From Thermohalobaculum sp039180675 (GTDB lineage Bacteria > Pseudomonadota > Alphaproteobacteria > Rhodobacterales > Rhodobacteraceae), in assembly GCA_039180675.1 (NCBI GenBank), contig JBCDDC010000001.1, positions 186,001-250,000 of the forward strand: DNA of 64,000 nucleotides, read 5' to 3'. The position numbers were made by a program, and so were the translations under genes. The notes below the pieces were generated by a model. The model saw only the letters and a list, made by a program, of their open reading frames with translations. It made no database searches and was not told where the DNA came from. Each line of letters opens with the position of its first letter. Position 1 is the stretch's first letter. Shown here piece by piece: positions 8,668 to 17,532 of the stretch.

Positions 8668-11087
8668 CCCGGACCTTTTGGACCCTGGCGACTTTGGCGA
8701 GCTACTGGCGGCGCAACCCGATCCAGTTGGCCGCAGTGCTTGTCGGGCTGGCGCTGGCAACGGCGCTCTGGTCAGGGGTTCAGGCGATCAACGCCGAGGC
8801 CCGCGCCAGCTATGCCAAGGCAACCGGCCTGCTCGGCGGGCCTGACGTCGATGTTCTGCGGCCGCGGCAGGGAACGAGTATGCCCCAATCCGTCTTCGTT
8901 GATCTGAGACGTGCCGGTCATCTTGTCTCCCCCGTCGTCGAGGGGGCCATCGCAGTGGACGGGCAGCGCCTTCGCATCCTCGGGATCGAGCCTGTCAGCA
9001 TGCCGAGTGCAGCAACTCCCGAGGCTCTTTCGGATGATGGAGAGAACGGGGGCGTGCCCGCGTTCCTGAGCCCCCCGTGGGAAGCGCTCGCCGCACCGGA
9101 AACCGTCCGCCGCCTCGTCGGCGATACGGCCCTGCCGCCGCGCCGGGCGGATCGCTCGCTCCCGCCCGATCTTCTGATCACCGATATCGGCGTTGCGCAG
9201 AGATTGCTGGACAGCGAGGGTCTCATCAGCCGCCTGCTCCTTGAGCCGGGGATCGAGCTACCTCAGAGTATGCTCGACCTCCACGGCCTTGAACGCGTGC
9301 CTCCGGCAGAACGTGGCGCGGTGATAGGGCTGACGGACAGTTTTCACCTGAATCTGACCGCGTTCGCTTTTCTTGCCTTTGCCGTTGGCCTGTTGATCGT
9401 GCGGGCAGCCGTGGGGCTGGCGCTCGAGCAACGGCTTGCGATGTTTCGCACGCTGCGGACCTGCGGGGTTTCGGCCCGGCGATTGACCGTCGCCGTCTTT
9501 CTGGAGGTCGTCGTCCTGGCGCTCACGGCCGGTGTCGTCGGGCTGGCGCTTGGCTACGCTGTTGCGGCGGTTCTGCTGCCGGATGTCTCAGGCAGTCTGC
9601 GAGGGCTCTATGGTGTCGCGGTGTCCGGCACCCTCACCCTGGCCCCGGAATGGGTGTTGAGCGGCCTGGCGATGTCGTTTGCCGGAGCTTTCGCAGCCGC
9701 GGGATCCGCGCTTTGGGCGGTCTACCGATTGCCGGTTCTGGCTGCTGCGCGACCGGATGCCTGGCGCGCGGCTCAGGCCACGGAGATGCGCAGGTCCCTT
9801 GGCGCGGCGGCAGGCTTCGTCGTTCTCGGCGGCCTTCTCTATGTCCTCGGCGATAGCCTACTGGCGGGATTTGCAACGATGGCCTGCGCCCTTCTGGCCG
9901 CCGCATTGGCGCTGCCCGCCTTGCTGGACGGAGCTCTGAGGGTTCTTCAGCGGGTCGCGCGCGGTGCCCTTCTGGAGTGGACGATCGCGGATATGCGCCA
10001 GCAACTGCCCGGCCTCTCGCTCGCTCTCGTCGCGCTGTTGCTTGCGCTCTCAGCCAATATCGGCGTCAACACCATGGTCGGGGGGTTCCGCGAGACGTTC
10101 CTCTCCTGGCTCGACCAGCGGCTGGCGGCAGAGATCTACGTGCGCGGTGCGACCGAGGCGCAGGCGCAGGCGATCGACGACTGGGCGGCGCAGCAGCCGG
10201 ACGTGCGCGAGGTCCTGCCGGGCCGGATTGCAGATACGATTTTGGATGGCGTTCCGATCGAGATCCGCAGTGCGGTCGATCGCGATACCTATCGTCGGGA
10301 CTGGCCCCTGATCGCCGCGGAACCCGGCGCCTGGACAGCGCTTTTCGGTGGGGAGGCCGCGATGATCAGCGAGCAGACATCGGTTCGATTGTCGCTCGAC
10401 CTCGGCGATACCGTCGACCTGGGCACGGGCCCGCTGACGGTCGTTGGTCTCTATGCGGATTATGGGAATCCCAAGGGTCAGGTGATGGTGCCGCTTTCCC
10501 GGCTTGAGCAGGACTTCCCGGATGCGCGGAGGCTGGGCACCGGTGTCAGGCTCGATCCCGCCGGGGTCGGGGCGTTTCTCACGCGCCTGGAGGCCGCCTT
10601 TGAAGTGCCGCCGGACAATGTCATCGATCAGGTCTCCCTCAAGCGCCTCTCTCGCGAGACGTTCGAGAGGACCTTCGCCGTGACCGCCGCGCTCAATGTC
10701 CTCACGCTGTTGGTGGCGAGTGTGGCGCTCTTCACATCGCTGCTCACCCTGTTTGACCGGCGGCTCGCCTCTCTCGCACCGATATGGGCCTTAGGGATCT
10801 CGCGCCGGCGGCTCGCGGCTCTTGAGATGATCAAAACACTGGCTCTGGCCGCGATGACTGCGTTGGTTGCGGTCCCGCTCGGGCTGGTTTTGGCCTGGTT
10901 GCTGGTTGCCGTGATCAACGTCAAAGCGTTTGGCTGGCGGCTGCCGCTGATCGCCTATCCGGATCAGTGGCTGACGCTCGGTATCCTCAGCATCGGGGTC
11001 GCTGGCCTCGCGTCGATCCTGCCGATCCTGAGGCTGTCGCGAACCGCACCGTCGCAATTGCTCAAGGTCTTTGCCAATGCGCGCTAG
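8664..11087 (+). CDS. FtsX-family ABC permease (AttF/AttG-like)
   Basis: Large inner-membrane permease of 807 residues, reading from GTG 8664 that overlaps the ATPase stop. One membrane helix lies near residues 15-35, followed by a long periplasmic domain. A first FtsX core at about 225-310 includes LEQRLAMFRTLRTCGVSARRL, a typical coupling segment. A hydrophobic middle is followed by a second periplasmic domain, and a second FtsX core lies at about 675-790 with FDRRLASLAPIWALGISRRRL. Two FtsX modules in one chain correspond to a single-subunit version of what AttF and AttG provide as two. It is coupled to the ATPase upstream and overlaps AttH downstream by 11 bases. Confidence 0.93.
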   Translation: MTRTFWTLATLASYWRRNPIQLAAVLVGLALATALWSGVQAINAEARASYAKATGLLGGPDVDVLRPRQGTSMPQSVFVDLRRAGHLVSPVVEGAIAVDGQRLRILGIEPVSMPSAATPEALSDDGENGGVPAFLSPPWEALAAPETVRRLVGDTALPPRRADRSLPPDLLITDIGVAQRLLDSEGLISRLLLEPGIELPQSMLDLHGLERVPPAERGAVIGLTDSFHLNLTAFAFLAFAVGLLIVRAAVGLALEQRLAMFRTLRTCGVSARRLTVAVFLEVVVLALTAGVVGLALGYAVAAVLLPDVSGSLRGLYGVAVSGTLTLAPEWVLSGLAMSFAGAFAAAGSALWAVYRLPVLAAARPDAWRAAQATEMRRSLGAAAGFVVLGGLLYVLGDSLLAGFATMACALLAAALALPALLDGALRVLQRVARGALLEWTIADMRQQLPGLSLALVALLLALSANIGVNTMVGGFRETFLSWLDQRLAAEIYVRGATEAQAQAIDDWAAQQPDVREVLPGRIADTILDGVPIEIRSAVDRDTYRRDWPLIAAEPGAWTALFGGEAAMISEQTSVRLSLDLGDTVDLGTGPLTVVGLYADYGNPKGQVMVPLSRLEQDFPDARRLGTGVRLDPAGVGAFLTRLEAAFEVPPDNVIDQVSLKRLSRETFERTFAVTAALNVLTLLVASVALFTSLLTLFDRRLASLAPIWALGISRRRLAALEMIKTLALAAMTALVAVPLGLVLAWLLVAVINVKAFGWRLPLIAYPDQWLTLGILSIGVAGLASILPILRLSRTAPSQLLKVFANAR

Positions 11088-12147
11088 TGTTCTGATACTG
11101 ATCGTTGTCCTCCTGATCGCCCCAAAGGCGTCGGGGCAAGGCTTTGCGGATCTGGGGGCGGACGCCGAGGAGTACAGCCAGGTCACCCCTGGCCAAACGC
11201 TGGTCTTTCCAGCCGATCACGGGGCGCACCCCGGTTTCCGGATCGAGTGGTGGTATCTCACCGCAAATCTCGAAGGGACGGATGGCGAGACCTATGGCAT
11301 CCAATACACACTGTTCCGTCAGGCAGGCGCCCCGCCGCCGGAACGCGATGGCTGGGCCAACCAGCAATTCTGGCTCGGGCATATCGCGCTGACCACGGCC
11401 AGTCGGCATTTCTATGCCGAGCGCATTGCCCGTGGTGGCATCGGTCATGCCGGGGTTCGGCCGTCACCGTTCGCGGCCTGGATCGATGACTGGCAGTTGG
11501 CGGCAAGTGACGAGGCGGCGGCCGAAACGGCACTCGGGTTCGGCGCGTTGCGGCTGAGCGCGCGCGGCGACGACTTTGCCTATGACTTGGGTCTGACCAC
11601 CGAGATGCCGCCGATCTTGCAGGGAGAGGCAGGCTACAGCGTCAAATCCGATCGCGGGCAGGCCTCGTACTACTACAGCCAGCCCTATTTTCTGGCCGAG
11701 GGCACGATCGAGATCGAAGGCCGCACGATCCCCGTCAGCGGGCGCGCCTGGCTGGACCGGGAATGGAGCAGCCAGCCGCTCGCGGCCGATCAGTCCGGCT
11801 GGGATTGGTTTTCCCTGCATCTCGATGAGACGACGAAGATGATGCTGTTCCGGCTCCGCCACGACGATGGCCAGCACTATTTCTCGGGCAATTGGATCGA
11901 CGGGAGCGAGAGCACCCCGATCCCCGGCGACCAGATTGAACTTGAGATTCTGGAAGAGACTGATGTGGCGGGACGCACGGTGCCGACCGGATGGCGCGTA
12001 AAGGTGGGCGCGCGGGGCGTGGATGTGACCGTCGCGCCGCTGAACCCGAAGGCGTGGAACGGAACGCAGATCGGCTATTGGGAAGGGCCCGTTCGGGGAG
12101 CCGGGTCGCACGACGCGATCGGGTATCTCGAGATTACGGGGTACTAG
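11077..12147 (+). CDS. AttH-like lipocalin / CrtC-fold protein
   Basis: Secreted or periplasmic protein of the AttH/carotenoid 1,2-hydratase superfamily (two lipocalin-like barrels), 356 residues. ATG 11077 starts a signal peptide ending near residue 22 (KASGQG). Family landmarks are GFRIEWWYLTANL near residues 54-66, the WLGHIALT segment, and GRAWLDREWSSQPL, followed by GWDWFSLHLD in the second half; these mark AttH rather than a true carotenoid hydratase. It overlaps the permease by 11 bases, so it is the third gene of the transporter operon. In other genomes this family accompanies the same ABC type and is thought to bind a hydrophobic ligand for it. No carotenoid genes are nearby. Confidence 0.9.
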   Translation: MRASVLILIVVLLIAPKASGQGFADLGADAEEYSQVTPGQTLVFPADHGAHPGFRIEWWYLTANLEGTDGETYGIQYTLFRQAGAPPPERDGWANQQFWLGHIALTTASRHFYAERIARGGIGHAGVRPSPFAAWIDDWQLAASDEAAAETALGFGALRLSARGDDFAYDLGLTTEMPPILQGEAGYSVKSDRGQASYYYSQPYFLAEGTIEIEGRTIPVSGRAWLDREWSSQPLAADQSGWDWFSLHLDETTKMMLFRLRHDDGQHYFSGNWIDGSESTPIPGDQIELEILEETDVAGRTVPTGWRVKVGARGVDVTVAPLNPKAWNGTQIGYWEGPVRGAGSHDAIGYLEITGY

Positions 12148-12162
12148 CCTCGACTGCCGCGA

Positions 12163-13854
12163 TCAGGCGTAGTTCTTGCGCTTCGACATCTTCCCAATGC
12201 CTGGGTTGAGGCTATTGGTCGGATCGCATTTTCGGTAGAAGGCCGCCTGCTCCTCACCCGCCTTGTAGAGATGTCCGACATTGTGCTCTGCCGGGTACAT
12301 CGCCCCGCGCTGGTCGAGCAGTTTGAGCATCCGTGCCTTGATCTCCTTGGGGTTGTAGCCCTTCTTGACCACGTAATCCTGATGCAGAACATGACAAAAG
12401 AGGTGGCCGTAGTAGAGCTTGTGGCTGATTGCCTCGGCGATATCTGGCGGCAGCACCTCGAACCAACTCGGGTCATTGCGGCGGAGCGCGATATCAAGGA
12501 CGAGAATGTCGGAGACTTTGCCCGTGTTGACCGCCATATACCGAACCGCGGCACCCGCCGCGGCAAAGCGGTGCAGTCCTGCGACCTTACCCTCGCGCGG
12601 CGTACAGGCGAACCAGGCGCCATCCGTCTTGCCATCGAAGAGCTCTCTTAGATAGGCCTCGGCCTCCGCGACGCCGCCATCCCGCATCTTGAGGATCAAG
12701 TGATGCTCGTACTTGGCGCGATATTCCTCCATCCGTTTTGGCAGCGGGTTCGGCCAGAGTTTGCTCAGCAACTGCATCATCCGGTCGACCATGTTTTTCG
12801 GGAGGAACGGGAGCTTGTTCAGCCGCGCGTCGAGCCAGCCCTTCATCGCAAAGATCGTCGGCAGCCAGTCCGTGCCCAGCTTGTCGATCAAAACCAGCGT
12901 ATCTTTGCCGTATCTCTTGGAGATGTCATAGGCCTCGGCATGGAGGTATTCGGAGCTGACTGGCAGCGTCTCGAATGTCTGCAACATCTCACGGCGCAGT
13001 CGTGCCAGAACGCGCGTGTCGTTGGTGCCGATATAGAAGACCTGCTCTTTCTCGTTCTTGGGGAAAGTGTCGAGCCGCACCGCGAAGACCAGGAGCTTGC
13101 CCGCGGACCCGGCTGCTTCGAAGAGCCGGTTCGGGTCGGCATTGTAGCGCGACGGGGTGTCGGCATCGACCAGGCGGATCTGCTCGCAGTAGTCCTCCGC
13201 AGAGGCCTTCGCATTCGTCGGCTCAAGATCGCCATCCGTGTAATCGCCTTGCTCCAGCCGCGTTAGAATCTCCTCAGGGGTGTCGCCAAGCTTGATTCCG
13301 AGATGGTTGACCAGTTCCGGTGTGCCGTCTGCGTTGATCCGGGCGAACAGCGAGAGCTCGGTGTAGCTCGGGCCGCGCTCGATCAGCGAGCCGCCGGAGT
13401 TGTTGCAGATCCCGCCGATGATAGACGCACCGATCGAGGATGAGCCGATCACCGAATGCGGGAGCCGTCCTAGCGGTGCAAGCAGGCGCTCCAGCTTGTA
13501 GAGTGTCGCACCGGGGAAGCTGATGATCTGTCGGCCTTCCTGCAAGACCTGGATCTGGTCCATGCGGTTTGTACTGATGATCACCGCGCCCCGATCGTAG
13601 CCGTCTGACGGGGTCGAGCCCTCGGTCAGTCCGGTGTTTGCGGCCTGCAGGATGATGATCATGTCGGCAGAAACACAGGTTTTGAAGACCTTCCAAAGTT
13701 CCAGGAGCGAACCGGGAGAGACGACGGCCAGCGCGGTACCTTCGCCCGAGCGAAAACCCTTGCAAAAACGCTCCATCGACCTCGGGCTGGTGATCACATA
13801 CCGCTGACCGACGATAGCTTGCAGTTCAGAGATCAAGGGGGCGGGTTGGGTCAT
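12163..13854 (-). CDS. dld: Quinone-dependent D-lactate dehydrogenase
   Basis: Peripheral membrane flavoenzyme oxidising D-lactate to pyruvate and passing electrons to quinone; 563 residues, the usual Dld length. The FAD-binding half (about 1-270) shows ILQAANTGLTEGSTP and the glycine-rich SSIGASIIGGICNNSGG. The C-terminal membrane-binding Dld domain includes KYEHHLILKM, GKVSDILVLDIALRRND and HVLHQDYVVKKG. The ATG at 13854 has an aggacagg site upstream. It lies 20 bases after lldD on the same strand, so the pair handles both lactate enantiomers from one transcript. The candidate operator at 15066-15088 would control both. Confidence 0.96.
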   Translation of the reverse strand: MTQPAPLISELQAIVGQRYVITSPRSMERFCKGFRSGEGTALAVVSPGSLLELWKVFKTCVSADMIIILQAANTGLTEGSTPSDGYDRGAVIISTNRMDQIQVLQEGRQIISFPGATLYKLERLLAPLGRLPHSVIGSSSIGASIIGGICNNSGGSLIERGPSYTELSLFARINADGTPELVNHLGIKLGDTPEEILTRLEQGDYTDGDLEPTNAKASAEDYCEQIRLVDADTPSRYNADPNRLFEAAGSAGKLLVFAVRLDTFPKNEKEQVFYIGTNDTRVLARLRREMLQTFETLPVSSEYLHAEAYDISKRYGKDTLVLIDKLGTDWLPTIFAMKGWLDARLNKLPFLPKNMVDRMMQLLSKLWPNPLPKRMEEYRAKYEHHLILKMRDGGVAEAEAYLRELFDGKTDGAWFACTPREGKVAGLHRFAAAGAAVRYMAVNTGKVSDILVLDIALRRNDPSWFEVLPPDIAEAISHKLYYGHLFCHVLHQDYVVKKGYNPKEIKARMLKLLDQRGAMYPAEHNVGHLYKAGEEQAAFYRKCDPTNSLNPGIGKMSKRKNYA

Positions 13855-13874
13855 GGATCCTGTCCTCTGGCGCC

Positions 13875-15035
13875 TCAGGCGGCGCGTTTGTGGAACCTTA
13901 GATTGTCGCGGCTGAGCTGATCGAGTTTGGTGACCCCCATCAGCTTCATGTCCCGCTCAATCTCGGTGCGAAGATTGCCCAGTGCTTTCTCAACACCTGC
14001 TTGTCCCGCCGCCGCCAGCGCGTAGAGATAGAGCCGCCCGCCGGAGCAGGCCTTGGCGCCGACCGAGAGCGCCTTCAGGATATGCGTGCCGCGCTGGATC
14101 CCACCCTCGCAGATCACGTCTACCTTGTCTCCCACGGCGTCGACAATCTCGGCCAATTGATCAAACGGGCTCCGCGAGCCATCTAGCTGACGCCCGCCAT
14201 GGTTCGAGACCATGATCCCGGTACAGCCGATATCGACCGCGCGCTTGGCATCCTCGACGCTCATGATGCCCTTCAGCGCAAACTGCCCGTTCCACTTTGC
14301 GCAAAGCTCCTCGGCATCCTTCCAGTTCATGGACTGGTCCAGCATCGAAGAGAAGTAGTTCCCGACCGACACGGCGAGGTTGGTGCCCGCATCCACATGG
14401 CCGGAGAGATGGGGCATGTCGAACTTCTCCTTGGTGTAGAAGTTCCAGGCCCACATCGGATGGGTTGCAAAGCTTATCATCGAGCCAAGCGTCAGCTTCG
14501 GCGGTGAGGTGAAGCCGGTGCGAAGATCCCGCTCGCGATTGCCGCCGGTGATCGTGTCGACGGTCAGTGCCATGACGTTGAAGTTGGCAGCCCGCGCCCG
14601 CTCCAGCAGCGCATCGTTGAGGCCGCGGTCCTTGTGGAAGTAGAATTGAAACATCTTGGGCCCGTCGGTGATCTGCGCAATCTCCTCGACGGTTACGGTC
14701 GCGAGCGAGGAGACCCCGAACATGGTGCCGTACTTTGCCGCTGCCTTCGCGACCGCCCGCTCGCCGTCATAGTGAAACAGCCGCTGCAGCGCGGTGGGCG
14801 CGCAGTAGAGCGGCATGTCGAGCTTCTGGCCCATGACCTCGACCGACATGTCCACGCTCTCAACGCCTGCCAGAACGTTGGGAACCAAGTCACAGTCACC
14901 ATAGGCCTCGGTGTTCCGGCGATAGGTCTGCTCGTCGTCCGCGGCGCCGTCGATGTAGTGGAAGATCGGGCCTGGAAGACGGCGTTTCGCGAGGCGCCGG
15001 AAATCCTGGAAGTTGTGGCAAGAGTTCAGGCCCAT
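13875..15035 (-). CDS. lldD: L-lactate dehydrogenase (FMN-dependent alpha-hydroxy acid oxidase)
   Basis: TIM-barrel FMN enzyme oxidising L-lactate to pyruvate at the inner membrane; 386 residues. The catalytic His279 lies in SNHGGRQLDG. FMN-site segments include CAPTALQRLFH, MFQFYFHKDRG and VICEGGIQRGTHILKALSVGA. The IDGAADDEQTYRRN N-terminal block is typical of LldD. ATG 15035 has a ggagag site 8 bases upstream. It is the first gene of the lldD-dld pair and is preceded by a perfect 8-bp inverted repeat. Related oxidases of glycolate or mandelate share the fold, but pairing with Dld favours lactate. Confidence 0.93.
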   Translation of the reverse strand: MGLNSCHNFQDFRRLAKRRLPGPIFHYIDGAADDEQTYRRNTEAYGDCDLVPNVLAGVESVDMSVEVMGQKLDMPLYCAPTALQRLFHYDGERAVAKAAAKYGTMFGVSSLATVTVEEIAQITDGPKMFQFYFHKDRGLNDALLERARAANFNVMALTVDTITGGNRERDLRTGFTSPPKLTLGSMISFATHPMWAWNFYTKEKFDMPHLSGHVDAGTNLAVSVGNYFSSMLDQSMNWKDAEELCAKWNGQFALKGIMSVEDAKRAVDIGCTGIMVSNHGGRQLDGSRSPFDQLAEIVDAVGDKVDVICEGGIQRGTHILKALSVGAKACSGGRLYLYALAAAGQAGVEKALGNLRTEIERDMKLMGVTKLDQLSRDNLRFHKRAA

Positions 15036-15065
15036 CGTTCTCTCCAGTTCTATGCTGATGCGTAA

Positions 15066-15088
15066 ATTGGTAAATTTATATTACCAAT
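15066..15088. promoter_or_regulatory. Candidate operator upstream of lldD
   Basis: ATTGGTAA and TTACCAAT form a perfect 8-bp inverted repeat around a 7-base A/T-rich spacer, 31 bases upstream of the lldD start. The TTGGT/ACCAA half-site type is used by FadR-subfamily GntR regulators such as LldR and PdhR, although their spacing is usually shorter. No such regulator gene is in the window. Confidence 0.55.
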
Positions 15089-15270
15089 ATGCGCTACGTG
15101 CCGATTGAGGCGTTGGAAGTCAAGCATCTTGTTGCCCAATGATCATTGCCAGGCGTCTTCCTTGTCTTGAGGTAGAAGTGCTTCGCGGCACTGACATGGC
15201 GCTGGACCGCCTCAATCAGTGTCGCTACGCTTGCGTTCAGGCGCAACCCGGCCGGAGCCCAGACACAGCG

Positions 15271-17091
15271 ATGCTCGACAGATCGATCGTCACCGTCAAG
15301 AACCTGAAGGTCGAGTTTTATCGGAAAGAGGGTTCGATCATCGGTGTCGAGGATGTCTCCTTCGACGTGCGATCGGGCGAGACGCTCTGCATCGTCGGGG
15401 AGTCGGGGTCAGGCAAGTCCGTCTCGTCCCTCTCGCTGATGCGGCTGGTGGAGTTTGGCGGCGGCGAGATCACCGACGGGAAGATCCTGTTCGATCGCGG
15501 CAATCGGCAGGAAGTCGACGTGGTCGATGCCTCGCAGGCGCTGATGCGCGATATCCGGGGTAACGAGATCAGCATGATCTTTCAGGAGCCGATGACGGCC
15601 CTGAACCCGGTTTTCACCGTTGGCCGGCAACTGACCGAAGGATTGCGGGTTCACCGCTCCGTCTCGAAGGCGGAGGCGGAGAAGCAGGCGGTCGATCTTC
15701 TGCGCGACGTCAGGATCCCCGAGCCGGAGAGACGCCTGAACCAGTACCCCCATGAACTGTCCGGCGGCATGCGCCAGCGTGTGATGATCGCCATGGCGAT
15801 GGCCTGTGGCCCGCGGCTGTTGATCGCCGATGAGCCGACGACCGCGCTCGACGTGACCATTCAGGCAGAGATCCTGGCCCTGATAGACCGGCTGAAGCGG
15901 GAGACCGGAACGGCCGTCATGTTCATCACGCACGATATGGCCGTGGTCGCGCAGATGGCGGACCGGGTGGTCGTCATGTACCGGGGCCACAAGGTCGAGG
16001 AGGGGCCCGTCGAGGAGATCTTCAACAACCCTCAGCATGACTACACCAAATCCTTGCTGGCGGCTGTGCCCCGTCTCGGCGAGATGAAGGGGCGGGCGAA
16101 CCCTGAGCCCATGAAGCTGATGGGCGCTGAAGCAGAAGAAGCGCCTGAGCCTATCGTCGGCACCAACGAAGTTCTTCTCAATGTCAAAGGGCTCACGACG
16201 CGCTTTGCCGTGAAGGAAGGCATCCTGCGCAGGACCGTCGCGCAGGTCCATGCGGTCGAGGATGTCTCGTTTTCCCTGAATCTCGGCCAGACCCTGAGCC
16301 TGGTTGGGGAATCAGGCTGCGGAAAATCGACCTGCGCGCGGTCGATCCTGCGCCTCGTCGAGCCGGTCGGCGGCGAGGTCTGGCTTGATGATGTCAATCT
16401 GCTAGAGCTTTCACCGGCGGATATGCGTGAGGCGCGGTCCGAGATGCAGATGGTCTTTCAGGATCCGTTCGCGTCGCTCAATCCACGCATGAAACTGGCC
16501 GATCAGGTGGCGGAGCCGCTGCAGAACTTCGGGGTGCTCAAGGGGAAGGATGTCTATGATCGTGTGGCCGAGCTGTTCGATCGCGTGCAACTCGACCGTA
16601 GCATTCTGAACCGGTATCCCCACCAGATCTCGGGCGGTCAGCGCCAGCGGATAGCAATTGCGCGCGCGCTCGCGCTCAATCCGAAGCTGATCGTGGCTGA
16701 CGAAGCTGTCTCGGCGCTCGATGTCTCGGTTCAGGCCGAGGTGCTGAACCTCATGATGGAGCTTCAGGTCGATCTCGGCCTCTCGTTCCTTTTCATCTCC
16801 CATGATATGGCGGTGGTCGAGCGGGTCAGCCACAATGTGGGGGTGATGTATCTCGGCCGGATCGTTGAATTGGGGCCTCGGCGAGAGGTGTTCGAGAACC
16901 CGCAGCACCCCTACACGATCTCGCTCCTCTCAGCGGTGCCGATCGCCGATCCAGGCAAACGTCAGAAGGACGTGGAGCGGAATTTCAAGCCGATCCCATC
17001 CCCGATTTTCCCTATCGGCTATGAGCCTGATCCCAGCCTGTATGCCGAAGTTGCACCAGGGCATCTGGTCCTGCTGGGTGATTGGGGCTGA
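15271..17091 (+). CDS. Peptide-type ABC transporter, fused double ATPase (GsiA/DppDF-like)
   Basis: Two complete ABC ATPase modules in one 606-residue chain, as in GsiA. Module 1 has Walker A GESGSGKSV, signature LSGGMRQRVMIA and Walker B LLIADEPTTALD. Module 2 has GESGCGKST, signature ISGGQRQRIAIARAL and LIVADEAVSALD. Each is followed by the oligopeptide-type C-terminal region with NPQHDYTK or NPQHPYT, and the chain ends with an FPIGYEPDPSL-type tail. I chose ATG 15271, where family similarity starts (IVTVKNLKVEF); the frame opens 132 bases earlier. No permease or binding protein lies beside it, so its partners must be elsewhere. It is divergent from lldD across 235 bases. Confidence 0.92.
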   Translation: MLDRSIVTVKNLKVEFYRKEGSIIGVEDVSFDVRSGETLCIVGESGSGKSVSSLSLMRLVEFGGGEITDGKILFDRGNRQEVDVVDASQALMRDIRGNEISMIFQEPMTALNPVFTVGRQLTEGLRVHRSVSKAEAEKQAVDLLRDVRIPEPERRLNQYPHELSGGMRQRVMIAMAMACGPRLLIADEPTTALDVTIQAEILALIDRLKRETGTAVMFITHDMAVVAQMADRVVVMYRGHKVEEGPVEEIFNNPQHDYTKSLLAAVPRLGEMKGRANPEPMKLMGAEAEEAPEPIVGTNEVLLNVKGLTTRFAVKEGILRRTVAQVHAVEDVSFSLNLGQTLSLVGESGCGKSTCARSILRLVEPVGGEVWLDDVNLLELSPADMREARSEMQMVFQDPFASLNPRMKLADQVAEPLQNFGVLKGKDVYDRVAELFDRVQLDRSILNRYPHQISGGQRQRIAIARALALNPKLIVADEAVSALDVSVQAEVLNLMMELQVDLGLSFLFISHDMAVVERVSHNVGVMYLGRIVELGPRREVFENPQHPYTISLLSAVPIADPGKRQKDVERNFKPIPSPIFPIGYEPDPSLYAEVAPGHLVLLGDWG

Positions 17092-17532
17092 CGTAACGCG
17101 GGACTTTCCGACCATTACCGTCGCGTCACGAGTGTGTGACCCCTTCTGGCCACTCTGTTCCTTCTGGTTTCGAGAGACAAGTTGTCTTGGATCTTGGACA
17201 GAATGTCCCTGAAGGGCCGAGACCCGGTCCGTTAAGGCGTTGATAACCTGTAAGTAGCCCATTTTGGCACAGTAGTTGCTTCGTAGATCCTCTGCGCTGA
17301 GCGAAATGCGTCGGAATGGAAATGCAACGACAAGACCCTTCCCTCGTAAAAAGGATCGCGACGGCCAAGAAAGACCGCGGTCACACTGGACGATTGCTGA
17401 AGCTGCGTCACTTGTGACTGTCAAAGACAGGCCCGGAACAAATTCGGGCAGGGAGGAAATTGTGATCGAAGATCCGGGACACGCCTGCCGGCGCCCTGTG
17501 AGATCCGTGTAGATCTGACGGGGGGCAAGCCG
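17092..17532. promoter_or_regulatory. Long leader/control region of the ligase-liv operon
   Basis: This 441-base gap before the acyl-CoA ligase holds a sigma-54 promoter at 17264-17280. It also holds two inverted repeats with GTCAC/GTGAC arms: 17125-17140 (6-base spacer, about 125-140 bases upstream of the promoter) and 17407-17418 (2-base spacer, downstream of it). The upstream one is placed like an enhancer for an NtrC-class activator. The remaining open frames show no family resemblance. Confidence 0.6.
17264..17280 (+). promoter_or_regulatory. Sigma-54 (-24/-12) promoter
   Basis: TTGGCACAGTAGTTGCT matches the RpoN consensus at every conserved position, with GG at 17266-17267 and GC at 17278-17279 separated by the required 10 bases. 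It points toward the ligase-liv operon, which starts about 250 bases downstream. The same cluster ends with an NtrC-class response regulator carrying a GAFTGA loop, which supports use of this promoter. Confidence 0.8.
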
